Notes under the pieces: model-generated
Told to the model about the DNA's origin: nothing
The model's database searches: none
Seen by the model: only the letters and a program-made list of their open reading frames with translations
Shown here: piece by piece, positions 34,611-44,130 of the stretch
How positions within the stretch are numbered: the first letter of the stretch is position 1
How the letters are laid out: each line of letters opens with the position of its first letter
Source: an uncultured Phycisphaerales bacterium
Lineage (GTDB): Bacteria; Planctomycetota; Phycisphaerae; WQYP01
Assembly: GCA_903845195.1 (NCBI GenBank)
Contig: CAIMWO010000022.1
Coordinates: forward strand, 1-63,827
Length of the DNA stretch: 63,827 nucleotides
Reading direction: 5' to 3'
Translations under genes and position numbers: made by a program

Positions 34611-35558
34611 GTGGCCGTCAGCATTCAGACCATCAATCTCACGAAGCGTTACAACTCCGGCGGCAAGGCGCTACTGGCATTGAACAACTTGAACTTGACG
34701 ATCGAGGATGGGGATTGTTTCGGGTTCATCGGGCCCAACGGCGCGGGGAAATCGACGACGATCAAGATTCTGGCGACGCTGCTGCAGCCGACCTGGGGTG
34801 AGGCGCGGATCTGCAATTACGTGGTGGGGTATGAGTCGCGGAAGATCCGGCCGCTCATCGGTTACGTGCCCGACTCGTTCGGTGCGTACGAAGACATGGT
34901 GGTTCAGGAATACCTGGAATTCTTTGCCGCGGCATACGACATCAACGGGGCCAAGCGCAAGCAGATGGTGGATGATGTCCTGAACCTGACGGACCTGGCG
35001 TACAAACGGGACACGATGGTCGATGCGCTGTCGAAGGGGATGCAGCAGCGGCTGAGTCTGGCGCGGGTGCTGCTGCACGATCCGAAGGTGCTGCTGCTGG
35101 ATGAGCCGGCGTCGGGCCTTGATCCGCGGGCGCGAATTGAGATCCGGGAATTGCTCAAGGAACTCAAGAAGATGGGCAAGACGATCTTGATCAGCTCGCA
35201 CATTTTGCCGGAACTGGCGGATCTGTGTAACAAAGTGGGGATCATCGAGCGCGGCGAATTGATCTTTGCCGGGACGGTCGAGGCGGCGGTGCGGAAGGCT
35301 TCGCTGGGGCAGATGCTGTTGGTGTCGGTAACGGAACGCACGGCCGATGCGGCGAACCTGCTGCGGCAGACGGCGGGCGTTGCGGGAGTAGCGATCGATG
35401 ACGGCGTGATGCACGTAACGCTCAACGCGGACGTGACGGAGATTTATTTCGTCGCGGAAAAACTGGTAGCCGCGGGCTACCGGCTGACGTTGATGCGCGA
35501 AGAGGAAGTGAATCTCGAAACGGCGTTCATGCGGCTGACGAAGGGCGCGGTGCAGTGA
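34611..35558 (+). CDS. ABC transporter ATP-binding protein
   Basis: A 315-residue ABC ATPase. It has Walker A GPNGAGKST at residues 41-49, the signature ALSKGMQQRLSLARVL near 139-154, Walker B LLLDEP at 161-166, the D-loop SGLD, and the switch His in ISSHILPEL near 190. The C-terminal 80 residues form the extra domain typical of ATPases that power ABC-2 type permeases (SVTERTADAANLLRQTAG and on). The start is GTG at 34611 with AAGGAG eight to nine bases before it. It is followed by its likely permease. Similar sets export polysaccharides, drugs or proteins, or serve copper/cytochrome assembly; the cargo cannot be told. Confidence 0.94.
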   Translation: MAVSIQTINLTKRYNSGGKALLALNNLNLTIEDGDCFGFIGPNGAGKSTTIKILATLLQPTWGEARICNYVVGYESRKIRPLIGYVPDSFGAYEDMVVQEYLEFFAAAYDINGAKRKQMVDDVLNLTDLAYKRDTMVDALSKGMQQRLSLARVLLHDPKVLLLDEPASGLDPRARIEIRELLKELKKMGKTILISSHILPELADLCNKVGIIERGELIFAGTVEAAVRKASLGQMLLVSVTERTADAANLLRQTAGVAGVAIDDGVMHVTLNADVTEIYFVAEKLVAAGYRLTLMREEEVNLETAFMRLTKGAVQ

Positions 35559-35566
35559 CGCACAAG

Positions 35567-35598
35567 CCAGTAGCCAGTGGTCAGTAGTCAGTGGTCAG
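35567..35598. repeat. CAGTGGTCAGTAGTCAG text-like repeat between ATPase and permease genes
   Basis: The CAGT/CAG pattern recurs about five times (CCAGTAGCCAGTGGTCAG, TAGTCAGTGGTCAG) in the 55-bp gap. A related CAGTCAGTGGTCAGTC occurs inside the permease gene near 36307-36322. Confidence 0.65.
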
Positions 35599-35613
35599 AA
35601 GGAAATTTCGGAT

Positions 35614-37533
35614 ATGGCATCAGCGGTGAATGAGATTCTCAAACTGGGGCCGGGCAATCCGATCCTGCTGCGCGTGGTGACGGCGGGGGGGAAGCGGTTG
35701 CGGCATGCGTTTACGCGGTGGGGGTACCTGGGATTGTTGATACTGGTGCTGCTGGTGGCGTTGCTGACGAGCAGTGCCGGGGAGGGTGCGCGCAGCCTGT
35801 CGGATCTGGCGAAGGCTTCGGCACAGGTGTTTGCCTATATCTCGTATGTGCAGTTGGGGATGATCTGTCTGCTGGCCCCCGTGTTTTGTGCCGCGGCCAT
35901 CACGCAGGAACGCGATGCACAGACCTACAACATTCTGCTGGCCACGCCGCTGACGAATCTGCAGATCGTGCTCGGATCGCTCTTTTCGCGGTTGTATTAC
36001 ATCGTGGCGCTGCTGCTTTCCGGGGTGCCGGTCTTTGCGATCACGCTCTTCTACGGCGGCGTGACGGCCGGGGCGATCTCGACCAGTTTTGCGATTGCCA
36101 TGTCCACGGCGTTTTTCACGGGCTCGCTGGCGATAGCGATCGCCGTGTTCCGGCTGGGATCGGGCAAGACGGTCTTCTGGTTCTACGTCTTCAATGCGAT
36201 CTACCTGGTGGGAATCTTTCTGATCGACGTGAATATCAGCGGCACCGGCGGGACGGGGCCGGCACAGACCACCTGGCTGACGGGGATCCACCCGTTTCTG
36301 GCCCTGCAGTCAGTGGTCAGTCCCTCTTCCTACGTGACGCCGGACCCGACCAGTTTGACCGACACCTGGTGGGGTGTGCGATGGTATTTGGCGTATCCGG
36401 CGCAGGCGTACATTGCGATCACGAGCATCGCCAGCCTGCTGCTCGTGGGGCCGTCGGCGATCGTGCTGCGGCGAATCGCTCAGCGGTCGGAAGTGGGGTT
36501 GTGGTCGTTTGTCCGCAATATCCTCATGCGCGGCAAAGAGGCTCGCGGACGCAAGTCGCGGACGGTCTGGAACAATCCCGTGGCATGGCGCGAAGCGGCG
36601 ACGCGCGCCGGTTTCTCGGGCCGCGGCATTGCACGTTGGACCACGATCTCCGTCGGCCTGTCTGCCGCCGCGGTGATCCTGTATTTCTACCATGCCGGCA
36701 AGCTCGATGTGGCGGCGACGCGGCGCTTTCTGATGGGACTGTTCGTGGTCGAATTTTCCGTGGCGCTGCTCGTGGCGACGAACACCTCGGCGTCCGCCGT
36801 GACGCGCGAACGCGAATCGCAGACGTTGGATCTGCTGCTGGTGACGCCGATCACCAGCCGCTATTACCTCTGGGGAAAACTGCGGGGGTTGGTGTCGTTC
36901 ATGCTGCCCTTTGCGGCCTTGCCGACGCTGACGGTGCTGGTGGTGATTCTTTACGATGTCGCGGTGGGAACGGCACTGGGGATGTCGAAGGAAACCGTCA
37001 TGGGATTTGTGCCGCCGTCGCCGACGCCGGTGCAACTGGTGGGGTTCTGGCAGAGATTCAATTCACGGGAATGGGTGGTCTGGCCGGAGACGCTGATCAG
37101 TCTGCCACTGCTGCTGACGGCAATGATGGCATGGGCCTGCATGCTCGGGCTGCAGTTGTCGCTCAAGTGGTCGAAGACCATCGTGGCCGTGATGGCGTCG
37201 GTGGGCATGCTCGCGGGCATCTGCTCGCTGCTGGGATTATGCGGCTTCACGGCCGCTTCCCACGTGAAAGGGTTCGGCCTGTTCGTCGCGGCATTCTCAC
37301 CCTTTACGGCAATCTGCGTGATGATCAATCCGCAGGAGTATGCCGCCGAGTCGTTCGGTGCGACCGGCATGTTCAATCCGGCGTCAACCGACGCGTATCC
37401 GGAAAGCATCGGACGAGCGATCCTCTTCATATCGATCCTGATGGCCATTGCCGCCTATTGTCTGCTGGTCTGGACGATGTACCGCTCGATGGTGAAGAAT
37501 TTCGATATGATCATCCGGCGGCAACACTCCTGA
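35614..37533 (+). CDS. ABC-2 type permease, two fused halves
   Basis: A 639-residue polytopic membrane protein. It looks like two ABC-2 permease units joined head to tail. The first contains TQERDAQTYNILLATPLT (residues 97-114), the second TRERESQTLDLLLVTPIT (about 396-413), each followed by several hydrophobic spans. This duplicated ER..QT.LLL.TP.T motif is the usual mark of the cytoplasmic coupling segment. Together with the ATPase before it and the secreted protein after it, it should form a complete exporter in a single permease chain. The cargo is unknown. Confidence 0.88.
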   Translation: MASAVNEILKLGPGNPILLRVVTAGGKRLRHAFTRWGYLGLLILVLLVALLTSSAGEGARSLSDLAKASAQVFAYISYVQLGMICLLAPVFCAAAITQERDAQTYNILLATPLTNLQIVLGSLFSRLYYIVALLLSGVPVFAITLFYGGVTAGAISTSFAIAMSTAFFTGSLAIAIAVFRLGSGKTVFWFYVFNAIYLVGIFLIDVNISGTGGTGPAQTTWLTGIHPFLALQSVVSPSSYVTPDPTSLTDTWWGVRWYLAYPAQAYIAITSIASLLLVGPSAIVLRRIAQRSEVGLWSFVRNILMRGKEARGRKSRTVWNNPVAWREAATRAGFSGRGIARWTTISVGLSAAAVILYFYHAGKLDVAATRRFLMGLFVVEFSVALLVATNTSASAVTRERESQTLDLLLVTPITSRYYLWGKLRGLVSFMLPFAALPTLTVLVVILYDVAVGTALGMSKETVMGFVPPSPTPVQLVGFWQRFNSREWVVWPETLISLPLLLTAMMAWACMLGLQLSLKWSKTIVAVMASVGMLAGICSLLGLCGFTAASHVKGFGLFVAAFSPFTAICVMINPQEYAAESFGATGMFNPASTDAYPESIGRAILFISILMAIAAYCLLVWTMYRSMVKNFDMIIRRQHS

Positions 37534-37580
37534 CGTGTTCGCCGTCGAGCGATGGATTCATTGAGTGGAACGTTTTCGCG

Positions 37581-39077
37581 ATGTCATTTCGATGGAGCAT
37601 TTTCGGATTTCTGGTTCTGCTGGGCCTGACCGCCGGCGCGCTGGGCGCCGAGCCGCTAAGCACTAAGCTGCCGCCCGACACCCTTTGCTTTATCGAGATC
37701 GATCCCACAGCATTTCCTCCCGGACAAGTGAAAAATGCAGATTCGAGTGTCCTGCTGGAACTGGGCGTTCAGACGATGGCTTCGCTGGGCCTGGTGCCGG
37801 ATCAGGCCTCCGCGCTGGCCGATGGCCTGGCCCTGGCGGCCAATGCGGGAACGAATCGAAATGTCGTGGCATTGCTGGATGCGGACCTGCGGGCAACGAA
37901 CGATGGCGGACTCGATTGCCGCTCCGTACAGGTGGTGTGGCTTCTCGATGTGAAGGGGCGTCCGCAGCCTGTGCTGGACCGGTTGGGCGGAGTGCTCAAG
38001 ACGCTGAGCACGCAGAAGACGGCGCGTCAATCGATCAAGAAGACCGCGGAGGGAAAACGCCAGTACGTGGAATTCCGCGACACCTCCTGGCCCGAATGGT
38101 TGAAACTGGCGTGGATGCAGGATGGCGATCTGTTCGTGATCACGCTGGGCGATGGGGCGATGGAGCATTACCTGTCGGATCGGCCGGTGGGGGGCGTCCC
38201 GTGGGCACCGACGCTGGCCAGCGGCGATGCCCTGGCGGCCAAACAAGGATCGGCCGGCGCGGTGGCGCTGCGCGCCTACACCACATTGAAAACGTTTCGC
38301 GAGCGGTTTCCGGAAGTCGCCCAACGGACAGCGGTGGGGCGGTTGATCGACGCGCTGGAATTGGGCGGAGCGTCCGAATGGGCGCTCACCGCGCGGATGC
38401 GTCAGCGTCTGATCTCTGTCGATGCGAGCAGTATTGACGCGAGTCCGGCCGGCCGCATGACCGTTACGCCGTGGACGGTTCCCGAGGCCGATACCGTGGC
38501 GCTCGCCAAGCTGGTTCCGGATCAGTCACAAGGATATCTGGTGGCGGATGTGGATTGGCCGCGGTTATACGCGCGTGTGACGGCATTGCTGGATGCCGTG
38601 CTGTCGGATCCATCGGATGTGTCGATGCGTCAGAAGGTGGATGGTTTTTGTTTGCCTCTGAAGGTGGATATCTCAAAGGATATTTTGGAAAACCTAGCGC
38701 CGCGGATACTGATTCACGATTACCCGCAGCATCCGCTGCACCTGCCGCTGATGGTCACCATAGTCGGAGCAGCGAAGGAAGATCGGCAGGAGCGGGTACA
38801 GTCCGCGACCGAGACGATCTTCAAGGCGTGGGGTGAAGTGCTGGCAAAGAAGTCAGCAGAACAACGCTTGACGTCTGATAGCACCGGAGGCTCGACGCGC
38901 GTGCAGATAAGAACCGACAAAAGTGGTGAGACGTACCTTCAATATGGTTTGATCGGGCCGGCGTGGAGGTGGTCGGACGGGAAATGGATATTCAGTTGGT
39001 CGCCGGCGGCGGTGCGCTATAATCTGCCAGGAATAAAGGGGGCATCGGCAAAAGATTTCGAGACCCGGCAGCGGTAA
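37581..39077 (+). CDS. Secreted protein of unknown function after the ABC permease
   Basis: A 498-residue protein with a signal peptide (MSFRWSIFGFLVLLGLTAGALGA). The mature part begins EPLSTKLPPDTLCFIEIDP, a pattern common in planctomycete periplasmic proteins of unknown function (PPDTxxxVxxD). I recognise no catalytic motif. The reading frame is open far upstream to 35718, but that part runs in another frame through the permease gene. The ATG at 37581 begins a clear signal peptide 47 bp after the permease stop. It is probably co-transcribed with the ABC genes. Confidence 0.78.
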   Translation: MSFRWSIFGFLVLLGLTAGALGAEPLSTKLPPDTLCFIEIDPTAFPPGQVKNADSSVLLELGVQTMASLGLVPDQASALADGLALAANAGTNRNVVALLDADLRATNDGGLDCRSVQVVWLLDVKGRPQPVLDRLGGVLKTLSTQKTARQSIKKTAEGKRQYVEFRDTSWPEWLKLAWMQDGDLFVITLGDGAMEHYLSDRPVGGVPWAPTLASGDALAAKQGSAGAVALRAYTTLKTFRERFPEVAQRTAVGRLIDALELGGASEWALTARMRQRLISVDASSIDASPAGRMTVTPWTVPEADTVALAKLVPDQSQGYLVADVDWPRLYARVTALLDAVLSDPSDVSMRQKVDGFCLPLKVDISKDILENLAPRILIHDYPQHPLHLPLMVTIVGAAKEDRQERVQSATETIFKAWGEVLAKKSAEQRLTSDSTGGSTRVQIRTDKSGETYLQYGLIGPAWRWSDGKWIFSWSPAAVRYNLPGIKGASAKDFETRQR

Positions 39078-39185
39078 ATGCAGTGGTAAGTGAACGCGAG
39101 GCTGTTGGCTGGTCGAATCGGCGGAATATGTTTAAGATGAGCATATCCAGATCAAGAGTTACGATTTTTAAAAGTGGAGATATTC

Positions 39186-40328
39186 ATGGCTGAGGCAACC
39201 GCACCCGCTGCACCACCCGCCGGCGGCGCTGGACTTCGAGATGTCGTCGCGCTTCCGTCGTCGATCACGTCGATTGAGAACGGCGTGCTGTCGTACCGCG
39301 GAATCAACATCGACGAACTGGCCGACAACGCATCGTTCGAAGAGGTGATTCACCTGTTGTGGCATGAGCGATTGCCGACTCAGCACGAGCTGGAGACGAT
39401 GCGCGGCCAGTTGGCGGCGAACGCGGATTTGCCACAGGGCCTGATCGATGTGATGAAATCCTTCCCGCGGCGGACCACGCCGATGGAAGGCTTGCGAACG
39501 GCCGTCTCGGCGCTGGCGATGTTCGATGCCGAATCGGAAGACATGTCCGACGCGGCCAACCAGCGCAAGGCGATTCGCCTGCAGGGGCAGATGGCGTCGA
39601 TCGTGGCGGCGTATGAGCGGATTCGTAACGATCGCGAGCCGATTCCGCCCCGGCCGGAGCTCTCGCTGGCGGCCAATTTTCTGTACATGCTGCGAGGTAT
39701 TCTGCCCGACCCGCTTTCCGTGCGGGCACTCGATAAGGCCTTCACGCTGCATGCCGATCACGAATTGAATGCATCCACATTCTGCGCCCGCGTGGCGGCG
39801 GCGACGCTGACGGATATGCACTCGGCCGTGACCGCGGCGATCTGTGCGCTCAAGGGCCCGCTGCATGGCGGGGCCAACGAGCAGGTGATGAAGATGCTCA
39901 ACGAGATAGGGCATACCGATCGCGTGGAATCCTACATCCGAAACAAACTGCAGAACAAGGAAAAGGTCATGGGCTTCGGGCATGCCGTCTATAAGGACGG
40001 CGACCCGCGGGCCAAGCATCTGCGCGAGATGTCGCGGCAACTGGGTAAACTGACCAGCCAGGAAAACTGGTACAAGATGTCGGTGATGATTGAGGAACTG
40101 GTGACGGGCGCCAAGGGGCTCAAGCCGAACGTCGATTTTTACTCGGCATCGGTGTACCACTATCTGAACATCTCCAGCGACTTGTTCACGCCCATCTTCG
40201 CGATTTCGCGCTGCAGCGGGTGGCTGGCGCACGTGCTGGAGCAGTATGCCAATAACAAGTTGATTCGTCCGCGGGCGGAGTACGTGGGGCCGGTGGACCA
40301 ACATTATGTGGCGATTGAAAAGCGGTAA
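39186..40328 (+). CDS. gltA: Citrate synthase
   Basis: Citrate synthase joins oxaloacetate and acetyl-CoA at the entry of the TCA cycle. This 380-residue protein is the short type found in many bacteria. It has SYRGINIDELA near residue 35, GPLHGGANEQVMKML (about 225-239, with the substrate-contact His), MGFGHAVYKDGDPRA (about 262-276) and the late NVDFYSASVYHYLNI, which holds the catalytic Asp. In the VYK motif Ala replaces the more common Arg (GFGHRVYK). Other bacterial members have this too, and a 2-methylcitrate activity cannot be excluded. The start at 39186 has GGAG six to seven bases before it. The next gene begins 5 bp later. Confidence 0.93.
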   Translation: MAEATAPAAPPAGGAGLRDVVALPSSITSIENGVLSYRGINIDELADNASFEEVIHLLWHERLPTQHELETMRGQLAANADLPQGLIDVMKSFPRRTTPMEGLRTAVSALAMFDAESEDMSDAANQRKAIRLQGQMASIVAAYERIRNDREPIPPRPELSLAANFLYMLRGILPDPLSVRALDKAFTLHADHELNASTFCARVAAATLTDMHSAVTAAICALKGPLHGGANEQVMKMLNEIGHTDRVESYIRNKLQNKEKVMGFGHAVYKDGDPRAKHLREMSRQLGKLTSQENWYKMSVMIEELVTGAKGLKPNVDFYSASVYHYLNISSDLFTPIFAISRCSGWLAHVLEQYANNKLIRPRAEYVGPVDQHYVAIEKR

Positions 40329-40333
40329 GACGT

Positions 40334-41023
40334 ATGAACGTTACCGTCATTGGGCCGCATCCTGACGATCAGGAACTGGGGATGGGGGGCACCATTGCGC
40401 TGCTGGCGGCGCAGGGGCACCGGGTGACGCTGGTGGACATGACGACGGGCGAGCCCACCCCCCATGGGTCCGAAGAAACGCGGGCACGGGAGGCGGCGGC
40501 AGCGGCCAAGGTGCTCGGGGTCACGCGGATCAATGCCGGCTTCAAGAATCGCGAGGTGCTGTATTCGCTCGAGGCGCGGCATCGCATGGCGGGGTTGTAC
40601 CGACAACTGCGGCCGGAAATTCTGTTCATGCCCTATCCTCACGATGCCCACCCGGACCACATTGCGGTGACGCGGATTTGTGAAGACGCACGGTTTGACG
40701 GCAAGCTGACCAAGTCGGCGATTCCCGGTGAACCTTACTACTGCCAGCGGATTCTTTACTATTTCTGCACGCACCTGCGGATCAGTTTCCCCGCGACGTT
40801 CTGCGTAGATGTCTCGCCGTACTGGCAGAAGAAGATCGAGGCGGTCAACTGCTACCAATCGCAGTTTTACGCGGGACGCACGGGGGCGGAGCAGGGGGCG
40901 GTCGTGCGTTATGTGACCACGATTGCCGAGTATCTCGGCGGAACAATCAACCGCTCCCATGCCGAGGGATTCTATGCAATCGAGTCGCTCGGGCTTTCGA
41001 GCCTCGATCATCTGGTGAGATGA
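40334..41023 (+). CDS. PIG-L family deacetylase, BshB1-like
   Basis: A 229-residue member of the PIG-L/LmbE zinc deacetylases, which remove acetyl groups from N-acetylglucosaminyl compounds. The zinc motif HPDDQELG is at residues 9-16 and PYPHDAHPDH at 100-109 supplies the further ligand. The sequence between (TTGEPTPHGSEETRAREAAAAAKVLGV) matches the bacillithiol enzyme BshB1, which acts on GlcNAc-malate. bshA and bshC are not in the window, so that role is an inference; other LmbE activities are possible. It starts 5 bp after citrate synthase and is probably co-transcribed with it. Confidence 0.85.
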   Translation: MNVTVIGPHPDDQELGMGGTIALLAAQGHRVTLVDMTTGEPTPHGSEETRAREAAAAAKVLGVTRINAGFKNREVLYSLEARHRMAGLYRQLRPEILFMPYPHDAHPDHIAVTRICEDARFDGKLTKSAIPGEPYYCQRILYYFCTHLRISFPATFCVDVSPYWQKKIEAVNCYQSQFYAGRTGAEQGAVVRYVTTIAEYLGGTINRSHAEGFYAIESLGLSSLDHLVR

Positions 41024-41186
41024 ATAAGGATAAGTCCCGGTCTTGTCTTGTGGCGGAAAGGTTCTTGACGGATACTGGTGAACTGTGGCGATGACCTGAT
41101 GACGAACCGGGTGATGGTAAGTTATTCCCATGTGTTTCATGACCGTGACCTTCATCCGGTTTTCTTAATAGACGGCAGGTGTAAGC

Positions 41187-42338
41187 ATGTCGGATAAAAC
41201 CACGATCTCGGAAGACGCACCGAATCCTGCGCTGGCGGTCACTGCAGGCGAGGGACGGGCGAAGAAGCCGGGGCTGCATTCCTTTCTTAAGACGGTGGGA
41301 TCGGTGAATGCTTCGGACCTGCACCTCAAGGCCGATACGGTGCCGCGGGTGCGGATCGGCGGCGACCTCAAGACGCTCAAGACCGAAGCGCTGAGCAACG
41401 ACGACATCGAACGGCTGGTCGAGGAAATCCTGACGCCAGCACAATTGGATGAATACCGCGCACGCGGCTCTCTGGACCTGGCCTATGCGATGAACCGCAC
41501 GGAACGCTTTCGTATCAATATTTTCCGGCAGCGCGGCTACACCTCGCTGGCGGCAAGGCGGATCAATCCACGCATTCCCAATTATGCGGAACTGCACCTG
41601 CCCCCCGTGCTGCACAAGATCGCCGAGGTGGAACAGGGACTGATCCTGCTTTCCGGCATTACCGGATCGGGAAAATCGACGACCATCGCAGCGATGATCG
41701 AACAGATCAACGCTTCGCGGGCCGTGCATATCGTGACGGTTGAGGATCCGATCGAGTATTCCTACGTGGATAAAAAAGCGTTCATCAATCAACGCGAAGT
41801 GGGGATCGACTGTGAGTCGTACGAACTGGCGGTTCGCTCGCTGATGCGCGAAGACCCGGACGTGATCGTGATCGGCGAAATGCGCGATCGCAACACGCTG
41901 CAGGCAGCGATCCAGGCTGCGGAAACCGGGCACCTGGTGTTTTCGACCATCCACGCGTCGTCGGCGCCGGGGGCCATCACGCGCATTCTTGAGCTGTTCC
42001 CGCAGGACCAGCACACGCAGATACGGCAGGCCTTGTCGGCAAACCTGCAGGCGATCATTTATCAGAAGCTCGTTCCATGCTTGGACACAAAGATCAAACG
42101 CGTGCCGGTGGTGGAAGTGATGCTTCAGTCACCGAGTGTGCGGAAGTTCATTCAGGAAGGCCGCGAAGACGAATTGACCTCCGTGATCCGCAACGAGCGC
42201 GGGACGGGGATGATCGATTTCAATGACATGCTGGCGGAACTGGTGCAGAAAGAGATCATTGCGTCGAAAGAGGCATTGCTGGCCTCGCCCAATCCGGACG
42301 AATTGCGTATGCGGATGAAGGGCATCAACACGTCGTAA
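41187..42338 (+). CDS. pilT: PilT-like twitching motility ATPase
   Basis: A 383-residue secretion ATPase of the PilT group, which powers pilus retraction. It has the N-terminal ASDLHLKAD (residues 42-50), Walker A GITGSGKST at 157-165, the Asp box VEDPIEYSY, Walker B VIVIGEMRDRNTLQAAIQAAETGHLVFSTIHASSA, and the C-terminal helical region. The motif GEMRD and lack of a CxxC zinc site separate it from PilB/GspE. It differs from the second PilT gene at 49547 in its GITGSGKS loop and longer N-terminus. It begins a block with a degenerate GspE-like protein and a CvpA-like membrane protein. The gap before it (163 bp) may hold a promoter, not clearly seen. Confidence 0.92.
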   Translation: MSDKTTISEDAPNPALAVTAGEGRAKKPGLHSFLKTVGSVNASDLHLKADTVPRVRIGGDLKTLKTEALSNDDIERLVEEILTPAQLDEYRARGSLDLAYAMNRTERFRINIFRQRGYTSLAARRINPRIPNYAELHLPPVLHKIAEVEQGLILLSGITGSGKSTTIAAMIEQINASRAVHIVTVEDPIEYSYVDKKAFINQREVGIDCESYELAVRSLMREDPDVIVIGEMRDRNTLQAAIQAAETGHLVFSTIHASSAPGAITRILELFPQDQHTQIRQALSANLQAIIYQKLVPCLDTKIKRVPVVEVMLQSPSVRKFIQEGREDELTSVIRNERGTGMIDFNDMLAELVQKEIIASKEALLASPNPDELRMRMKGINTS

Positions 42339-42434
42339 AGGCTTGCTGACCGAAAGGGCCGGGAGTGTTGCTTGAACTTCCCGGTCCCGCGATGATAGGG
42401 CACGACAGTTGTTTACTGAACCCCGGAACCGACC

Positions 42435-44102
42435 ATGTACGAATATTTTAACCTGATTTACTGGCTGATCGCATTTGCCGTACTGGTGGCATGGGCGCGT
42501 TTCGCGACGCAGATATCCCGTGATGCCCACGAGCGACTGGTCAACATCCCGGAGTTGCCCTGGAAGCTCATGGGCATGGGGATTTTGCTGGTCATGTTCC
42601 TGGTGTTCGTGCTGATGCCGTCGTTCTGGATCGCCCTGCCGCTGAACCTGCTGATCGCCGCCGGCGGCATCGCGGCCTTCTGGCGGGTGCGTGTGCGGGA
42701 GCTGGGTGAAAAAGGGCATCTCTTTCGCAACTTCATACAATCGGCGAGAGGCGCTTCCCGCGCGATGGAATCCCGCCGCGTCAATCGGCAGGTGCAGCTT
42801 TCCTACATGTACAATGACGACACGCCCATCCCACTGCCGACTCCTGAATCCCCCGTGGCGGCGGGCCTCGCGTCAGCCGACCAGATGATCATCCAGGCCC
42901 TGCTCAGGCGCGCCTCGCAGGTGGAGTTGTCGCCATCGGCAGGCAATTACGATTTGAAATTGTTCGTCGATGGCGTCTCCTATCCCCAGGCGCCGTTGCC
43001 GCGGCCCGTCGCCGAGGGCGCGATCCAGGCGCTCAAGACCATCGGCGGGCTTTCGCTGGAGGAACGCCGTCGCCCGCAGGTTGGAAAATTCAAGACCCGC
43101 GATGCCGAAGGGGTAACGACGATCTGGTCCGCGCGCTCCTCCGGGACCACCGCCGGAGAGCGCATGATCCTGGTCGCCAACGAGCATGACCAATGGGATA
43201 TGCGGCTCGAGCAACTCGGGATGACCGCCGATCAGTTAAATGACGTTAAGAAAGTGACGGAAGATACGCAGGGGGTGGTGCTGATCGCCTCGCCGCGCCA
43301 TGCGGGGCGTTCCACGACGTTGTACGCGCTGCTGAGATTGCATGATGCGTTCACCAATTCCGTGCAGACCATCGAGACCAATCCCCAGGCGGATCTCGAA
43401 GGCGTGACGGTAAATCGCTTCGATACGCGGAATCCGGATTTGAGTTACGCCAAGGTGCTCAGTTCAGTTTTCCGGAAAGATCCCAATGTCGTTCTCTCGG
43501 CGCAGTGCCCGGATGCGACGTCGGCGGAAACGATCGCACGCTTTGCCGAGGAGGGCCACCGCGTGTACGTGGGTCTGCCGGCGTTTGACGCGATGGCCGC
43601 CCTGGAATTGTGGCTCGGTCTCAGTCCGGACAAGATGCTGGCCATCAGCGCCCTGCGGATGATCGTCAGCCAGCGCCTGGTGCGCATCCTGTGTCCCAAC
43701 TGCAAGATTCCCTATCAGCCTGACGAAGGCACTTTGCGCCGGCTCAACCTGCCGGTGGGGCGCAACCTCCAATCCTTCAAGGCGAATACCGAACCGCTGG
43801 TGGACAAGAAGGGCAACCAGATTTTGTGTCCCGATTGCGGCGGCACGGGCTTCCACGGCCGGACCGGCATTTTTGAAGTGCTGATGATCACCGACGAAAT
43901 GAAAAAGGCCCTCTCCTCCAATGCCAACATCAGCCAGATCAAGGCTATCGCACGCAAGAACAACATGATTCTGCTGGTCGAGCATGGCATCCGGAAGTTT
44001 GCATCGGGCATCACGGCCATCAATGAAGTGACCCGCGTACTCACACCGGAGAAAGGGACGAACCCCTCGGCGTCCAGCGGCGTATTGCCGGCGCAGAAAT
44101 AG
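42435..44102 (+). CDS. Membrane-anchored degenerate GspE/PilB-like protein (pseudo-ATPase)
   Basis: A 555-residue protein related to GspE/PilB but with N-terminal membrane helices (about residues 8-22 and 45-80) and with ATPase motifs changed. The Walker A equivalent is SPRHAGRST (286-294): the Lys is Arg292 and two glycines are lost. The Walker B equivalent is VVLSAQCPD (352-360): the catalytic Glu is Gln357. The His box TGHLVFSTLH becomes EGHRVYVGLP (373-382). The frame around these is still clearly GspE-like, and the zinc site is intact (CPNC at 420-423, CPDCGGTGFHGRTGIFEVL at 465 on). So it is probably a structural or regulatory homologue with no ATP hydrolysis. It lies 96 bp after pilT and 28 bp before a CvpA-like gene. 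Confidence 0.85.
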   Translation: MYEYFNLIYWLIAFAVLVAWARFATQISRDAHERLVNIPELPWKLMGMGILLVMFLVFVLMPSFWIALPLNLLIAAGGIAAFWRVRVRELGEKGHLFRNFIQSARGASRAMESRRVNRQVQLSYMYNDDTPIPLPTPESPVAAGLASADQMIIQALLRRASQVELSPSAGNYDLKLFVDGVSYPQAPLPRPVAEGAIQALKTIGGLSLEERRRPQVGKFKTRDAEGVTTIWSARSSGTTAGERMILVANEHDQWDMRLEQLGMTADQLNDVKKVTEDTQGVVLIASPRHAGRSTTLYALLRLHDAFTNSVQTIETNPQADLEGVTVNRFDTRNPDLSYAKVLSSVFRKDPNVVLSAQCPDATSAETIARFAEEGHRVYVGLPAFDAMAALELWLGLSPDKMLAISALRMIVSQRLVRILCPNCKIPYQPDEGTLRRLNLPVGRNLQSFKANTEPLVDKKGNQILCPDCGGTGFHGRTGIFEVLMITDEMKKALSSNANISQIKAIARKNNMILLVEHGIRKFASGITAINEVTRVLTPEKGTNPSASSGVLPAQK

Positions 44103-44130
44103 GCTGGAAAAAGATAAACGGAATTTAATT

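Noticed and set aside
35718..37580. Very long open frame (to 39077) starting inside the permease gene
   Set aside because: It runs out of phase with the permease coding frame in GC-rich DNA; the real gene in that frame starts at the signal peptide at 37581.
42339..42434. Imperfect hairpin between pilT and the pseudo-ATPase gene
   Set aside because: The stem needs bulges and no T-run follows, so no termination or regulation can be claimed.
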